Part shown: in pieces, positions 58,571 through 64,000 of the stretch
Layout: each line of letters opens with the position of its first letter
Numbering within the stretch: position 1 is the first letter of the stretch
Origin: Macropodus opercularis
Lineage: Eukaryota; Chordata; Actinopteri; Anabantiformes; Osphronemidae
Reading direction: 5' to 3'
Assembly (NCBI GenBank): GCA_030770545.1
Contig: CM061100.1
Coordinates: forward strand, 8,646,501-8,710,500
DNA: 64,000 nt
The notes under the pieces: generated by a model
Told to the model about the DNA's origin: nothing
The model's database searches: none
The model's input: only the letters and a program-made list of their open reading frames with translations
Position numbers and translations under genes: made by a program

Positions 58571-60999
58571 CACTGACATTGGTTTGGGGGAGTTGGGGGC
58601 TCCTATAATGTAAATACTGAGAAACTACAACATTTAAACCTATGTCTATGTTTGTAATGCAATTTCTGCATGTTTCCACTACCACACTCAGGCGGCATGA
58701 CCCTGACTACAGGCTTAAGGATGAAGCATTGTCTTTCATTTGTCTCATGCACTTTCAACCAGTTTCTCTGCCCGTCTCTCCCGTAGAGATTAAGCACAAT
58801 CCCTCACTCCCTGATTTTCATCCCTTGTCTCCTCCAGGCTTTATTATGCTCTCAAGCGTTTATTAGTAAAGAGCTTCAGAAGATAGAGACCTTGATAAAA
58901 AAAATGAAGCTGCTAGACCAGTTAGAATGAAAAATAAATCCTGTTCATTTCAGAGTTATGAAACCTAGTTGGTGTGACACTTTAATTACTAAACAGACAA
59001 ATGTACCCGTCCTGCTGGCCCGCAAAACATATCTTTTAATATACAAAATATATCCTTCAGATTTATAGGACATGATGTCTACCTCAACTCAGATGTTTCC
59101 TCCTACACGAGTCCCTCAGAGGCTTTCGAGTGCAGAATAACACTGATGCTACATTGCTTGAACTGATGGCTTCAAAGGAAGATACCCTTCCTGGCACCTT
59201 ACTCATACAAAAGGAAGCAGAAGAGAAAGGTATTCTCCACTGACCCGAAACCCAACAAATAAATACGACAGGAACTGTAAAATTAGCCACAAGTGGACAC
59301 AAGATGATTAAACGTTGAGAGATCGAGATTCTTGTTTTGTTGGCAGCCATAAAATGGAAAAATAGAACATCTTCGCAGTGTTTTCTTTTAATTACTACAG
59401 TATCCTGACATGTTGAATGTGAAAGTGTAGTCAAACGGTCTCACACTGATGGACTCAGCTGTCCCAGCTGATCCTTTTGGTCATAATGCTACCTGTATAA
59501 TGTCAAGTGTATGCTAATAGTTTTATGATCAATAATTTAATTGATGAACATAAAATTGTCTTCATTTGTATAGACATTGCTTTCTTTTTATTTCTTTTTA
59601 TGTTTTCATTTTTAGTTAAACATTTCTGAGTAAAGATACTCTACAAGTCCCTGTCCCTAGCCACCAAAGTTACAATGATTTTATTATTACTTTTATTTGT
59701 GCTCATGAAAACTACTAGTGAGAAATAATTATGTCACCTTCTGTTGTTATGCTGACGACACACTGTCCTACTTTAAAATTGTGTTGCAGCTTCTGATTGA
59801 TGAAAAAATTGCATCTGAAAGTTGCACAAAATGTGAATAGTTGTACAAATGTCTAAAACAATGAATATGAAATATCTGACACTGCGATTACTTGTTGTTC
59901 TTCTTTAACAAAGTGTAGTCTATTTTTACAAAAAAATTATTTTGATTTATTGTTATTTTAGCTTTGAATATATATTATGTTGCATTTCAACATTCATTTA
60001 TTAATAATTATTAATGTTCTAACATATTTTTATTCTTTCCCAATACTATGTAAATTCATGTGTAGTAGTAGTAATTGCAATTGCATGCTTTTCATAAAAA
60101 CACACCTTGGGAATTACAGTAACTGTTGCTCCGTGTTCATTCAAAAATATTCATCCAAGTCGTGCCAGACTTTTGCTGGCACAGAATTCCACCACGCGAT
60201 ACATGTTCCAAGATCAGTTCTCTGAAGTGAGGAATCATAATTTTACACTTCAGTCATGGAAGGAATTTCAACACTTATGGTTTGGTGTTAGGCCCAACAG
60301 TTGCATGCCAGCCAAAGGTAATTTATAAATTAGCCTTAGCTAATTATTTACTCGTGTTTGTAGTTGATCTCCCTTGGTGTTTTTGTCCAGGCGTATGTTT
60401 TTGTTTGTTTGTTTGTTTTTTGGGGTTTTTTTTTTGCTTTGGCTTTGTTTTCAGTTTGACAGTTCTACCTTCCCCATATCCAAGTCTTCTTGTAAACCAG
60501 TTGATCCTGCGATGGGCAGAATGAGGCTATTCTGTGCTGTCCTGTGTTCTGTTTTAGTGCGTCTGGAGACAGTAAAAGCCTACAGTGTGTGTTGAGGGTA
60601 CAAAGGCTGCGTTTCTCTGCGTGTCATCTTGTTAGGTGCTTACTAGCTGTTGCTACTCACAGGTGCTGTGTAATGATTTGTGATATTGTTGCCATTCGCC
60701 AGTGGCTCAAGATAATCCCAGCAGCAGATGTAAACTGCTCCAATGTGCCTTTTTCTCAAACCTAGTAATTACTTTGGTAATTTGTCAAATTATGATGTGA
60801 ATGTCATCAGTAATTGACCAGACCATCCGGCATCAAGTCCAAGTGATCAACTATCAACCAACATAAAGTATAGCCTACATATACCAAGTATACAGTAGGA
60901 TCCATCACCTCACCTCCATCAATAGTCAGCAGTTTCTAATAAAAACCTCAACAACCCTTCACTTAATGCTACATGTGCATCTTAAATTAAACTGTGAAG
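58571..60999. other. Intergenic, no gene recognised
   Basis: AT-rich, especially 59500-60060, with a (TTTG)n tract at 60398-60420. Open frames up to 116 codons on either strand match nothing. Confidence 0.5.
60398..60420. repeat. (TTTG)n short tandem repeat
   Basis: Several TTTG units followed by T and G runs. Confidence 0.8.
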
Positions 61000-61600
61000 C
61001 TCAATGTTACCATTTACAGGCACTGCACTGTAGATGTGGATTAAAGGCACCTGACCGGTTTTTGGTGAATGTTTCAAAAACAAAATATTTGTGCTTGCAA
61101 GATAATTCTCCAAATCTTCTCTTTTTGCAGTGGTCCAAACTCAAGAGGAGCCTCAAACTCTGTACTTGCTCAAAAACAGCTTCCATACCAATCCATGAAC
61201 TAGTAACAATTCAAAACACTCACCCATTAGCATGTAGACAACCTTTGAAGAAGGGTTTTTATGTCAATTTGGCCTTTGTTTGTTTCAGAAACCACGCATC
61301 AGTCTTTTTCTTCCTTTCCCTCTAAAGCACCATGGAGTCCGTGGGCTTTTTCTTCAGTTTTGCCCACTTAGTATATTGGTTGTTCAATTTGTCCACTGTT
61401 TTATCTACAACGTTCAGAGTCAGGTATTTTACATCTATTGACTGGACTCCCATAAAGTCTGACACTTCTATTCACGGTCCACATACAATAATCCTTATTA
61501 CGCTTCAGATCCACAACGTGTTGACGAGCATGTGTGACAAAATTCAACACGATCTGTCACAAAACTGGCCTCATACTGTGTTTATGCAATTATAGTTTTC
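61000..61600 (-). pseudogene. Possible decayed coding relic, unrecognised
   Basis: On the minus strand, short coding-like stretches follow one another across frameshifts and stops: HARQHVVDLKRNKDYC (about 61535-61490), then VKYLTLNVVDKTVDKLNN and QYTKWAKLKKKPTDSMV (about 61435-61330), then TDAWFLKQTKAKLT (about 61300). The lysine-rich, mostly helical character is protein-like, and the frame breaks suggest an old retrocopy or transposon gene. I cannot name a family, and the plus strand is also open here (60966-61325, 61332-61595), so chance is possible. Confidence 0.2.
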
Positions 61601-63255
61601 TCTTTCTTTTCTCTTAACACCATCTTCACTGAAGTTGTCTTAGCTGAGCTGATATTTTGTATAAAATAAACAGGATTAGAGATTAAACAAAGTGAAAGCG
61701 CAAAGTATCTGACAACAGACATCTGTAGCTGCTTCAAAGTGCTGCCGAGATACTGAACAAACAGCACTTGAAATAGGTTGTTGTTTGTAAAATCTCTGGT
61801 GGCAGCTCATGATTTTGATGTGAATGTGTCTATTCAGATACATCCATTACAGTCACATTAATGTTTTATGTATTTCTTTACTTACATTGAATTACAGGTT
61901 TTATCTACCAGCAGCAAACCTGTTATTACGAGTTGCACGGCGGCTTTTGTGCAACAACAAGTTTTGAAAGGAAATGGTCGACATTAACAGCAGATAAAAA
62001 AACGCTGAAAATGTGAGAAAATGTCACAACCAATAAAAAAAAATTAAACAAAGATGCAGTGTTAAAAGTACAGTAGCAAGGAAAACATGTTTGGATTTCA
62101 TCACAAATATGGGAAAGCTTGAAGCACAAAATGTCTCATTTTCAGATTTTAAATTGAAGTGGTTTGGGCTCATCCTTACATGCGCTGTAGGAGGAAAGAA
62201 CGTGCCAGAATGTTAACTACTGCTTGCAGCACTTTAAAAGATGACGGCTTGGATTATCTTTTGAGGTGAAGTCCTGTATTTCTAGCCATGCATTCACTAG
62301 AACAAAGCAAGCTGAAAAACAAGACATCTAGGATTCATGGATGAGCGTTCGATTAAAACCAAAAAGCATGTGATGTCCACATACTGTAGCCTTTGACTGT
62401 ACTGTAGGCTGAACATCTTTTTAAAAAAAGATAAGGGTGACCCCCATAACAGAACTACTAGTATAAACACATGCTGTTTAAATATAACCAACACACAGAA
62501 GATAAAAAAAAAATTCCAGCCATATGCCCAGCTCTTTCTCCAGTAATACTTTGTGTGTGCTGACAAACAGTTTGCGAATATGCTGCACCGTATGAAAGCG
62601 CTTTTGACTGTACACAACAAAGCCCGTGCCATTCCAGCAGAACAGCTCGTTCAGCACAACAAATTCACACGAGTTGGGGAAAAAGTGCTGGCAAAGGCTA
62701 CTCCGGTTCCATTAACCACGTATTGTCGCTGTCACTTGCGTCTCCAGACTGGATTACCGTTCAGAGATGACTTTTTGAAGACGTTTCACTCAGCATAAGC
62801 TTGATGGGGATTTTTAACTGAGTTTGTTGTTTAGCAAATCAGATTTAAAGAATTCTAGCAAAAAAAAAAAGCAACTAATCTTACGTTAATTGAAACTCAT
62901 GTGACCCTTAAAGCTTGGTAAAGTGCATCGAACAACCTGGTGTACAGGCGAGAGGAAGTGGAGCAGCCTTGGAGAGATTACATGTGCAGTACATGAGCTG
63001 TCAAGGAGACTGTGTTGAAGTTCTGACACCGATACGGATTCTTAGGCACGTGTTTTACACAGGTAGAGTCCAACTTTAAGGCTCATTCAAACACGCATTA
63101 ACATTTTACCACTTACATGTCTTAACTGTGCGTCTTGTTTCAAAGCCGACTTTAATTGCTGCTCTCTGGAGCAAACGTCTAACTCTCTAAAGCATCTCAC
63201 AGAGGGAGTTCTGCTTTAATACCATGTGCTATTAAATAAGATGCTTATTTTGTCT
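61601..63255. other. Intergenic, no gene recognised
   Basis: AT-rich unique sequence with A-runs (62033-62043, 62504-62513). Open frames at 62297-62632 (minus) and 62553-62798 (plus) are unrecognised. Confidence 0.5.
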
Positions 63256-64000
63256 TCTGGCTCCCCAGGGAGGTGAACCCAGCGAGAGCCTCCCTCCAGC
63301 TGCGTCTTTCACTTACGCCGGGTTTTCTCCTGCTATTCCAATCACAGTGGTGAGGAGTAGTTGTTTACATGTTCCCATCAAATATGGATTGGCAGGGGTT
63401 ATAGGATTTAGAGGATGCGCGGTGGGGGTTAAGGGGTTTAGAGGTGGCGCAGAGGGAGCGCCGCTGATTTTATGAGACTGTCAGTGACATGAATATTTAG
63501 AAAGCACTGGTTTGAGAAAAGCTCGGGTGGCTGCATCTGGATCCTAATGAAGGGAGCTTTTAGAGGGAAACACACATGCCTTCAGTAGAATTCTATGGAA
63601 ATGAAGGACATGGTGAGCTCCATGCTTTGCAGGAATAATTTCTTTTAATTGTTGTTGCCTCAGAATACTGAAAGACAAATTAGGAAATGGCTCTTTCATC
63701 ATCTGCGTCTTGCATCTTCTCCTCCTTTCGGATGAAATGAATGAAAACCCAAATTGGAACTGCAATAAAAGTCAATGTAAAGTCCAAAATTAACTCTGTT
63801 AAATTTGTTTATTGGTTAAAAGCTGTCATTATATGGAAATGCATGAACATGATTATGAGCAAATTTATTTTAATAAAAGCAATTGTACTGTTGCAACCAG
63901 TAAATTTTTTTTTAGCCGTTTTAGGAATGTTAATCAACATGAATGGACTAGAAAGGCAGAACAGATGGAAACCACAAATGACACGATGTTGAGCTTTAAT
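63256..64000. promoter_or_regulatory. Candidate conserved non-coding element reaching the right edge
   Basis: The left part is GC-richer, with a forkhead-type TGTTTAC at 63362-63368 and a 30-bp tandem duplication at 63395-63454. The right part (63600-64000) is AT-rich with CTTTTAATTGTTGTTGCC near 63642, GGAAATGCATGAAC near 63835 and GTTAATCAACATGAATGG near 63929. The block probably continues past the window. Confidence 0.42.
63395..63454. repeat. 30-bp imperfect tandem duplication
   Basis: Units 63395-63424 and 63425-63454 both begin GGGGTTA, share TTTAGAGG in the middle and GCGC near the end, and agree at 23 of 30 positions by my hand alignment. Confidence 0.8.

Noticed and set aside
62553..62798. 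81-codon plus-strand frame that looks mildly protein-like
   Set aside because: No family recognised, no splice or promoter context, and it overlaps a minus-strand frame. Too weak to list as a gene.
7206..64000. foxd2 or another forkhead gene inside the window
   Set aside because: No frame carries a forkhead domain signature, so any such gene must lie outside.
1..64000. CRISPR arrays, operons or phage modules
   Set aside because: No regularly spaced repeats and no prokaryotic gene structure. The sequence is vertebrate.

Overview
The window looks like a piece of a ray-finned (teleost) fish chromosome. The only gene I can support has compact vertebrate introns (about 1.1 and 1.6 kb) with GT-AG borders. 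CA/TG and GATA microsatellites are frequent, and the few interspersed repeats have sequences typical of teleost LINE/SINE families. There are no operons, ribosome-binding-site-linked ORFs or other prokaryotic features. Most open frames of 60-120 codons here are chance.

Layout. Positions 1-7.2 kb hold the 3' end of a plus-strand gene: part of an upstream intron, three coding exons (2659-2749, 3850-4113, 5753-5951), and a 3' UTR of about 1.25 kb ending at an AATAAA at 7183-7188. The three exons join in one frame. They encode the last ~183 residues of a Tiki-family TraB-domain membrane protease (trabd2b/tiki2 more likely than trabd2a/tiki1). The piece covers the end of the TraB domain with the histidine of a G-x-x-H motif, an acidic then strongly basic linker, a conserved NDLWVRIEE segment, and a C-terminal hydrophobic anchor.

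Positions 7.2-64 kb hold no gene I can recognise, so this is a gene desert of nearly 57 kb. It alternates ordinary unique sequence, microsatellites and a few degraded transposable elements with blocks that read like vertebrate conserved non-coding elements (CNEs): repeat-free, unevenly AT-rich, and dense in ATTA/TAATTA homeodomain cores, TGTTTAC forkhead sites and octamers. The clearest are near 12.1-13.7, 15.8-16.5, 27.2-27.5, 39.5-40.7, 41.4-43.2, 44.7-45.3, 51.3-51.9, 57.4-58.6 and 63.3-64.0 kb. In mammals the sequence downstream of TRABD2B is a large desert leading to the developmental gene FOXD2. I infer this window is the fish counterpart and that the blocks are candidate long-range enhancers for a foxd2-like gene beyond the right edge. 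That inference is unproven, because conservation cannot be measured from one sequence.

Secondary points are one possible unrecognised coding exon (about 53.33-53.47 kb), a decayed coding-like relic on the minus strand (about 61.0-61.6 kb), a 30-bp tandem duplication inside the last CNE-like block, and facing TG/CA tracts inside another. I found no CRISPR array, tRNA, rRNA or intact mobile element.
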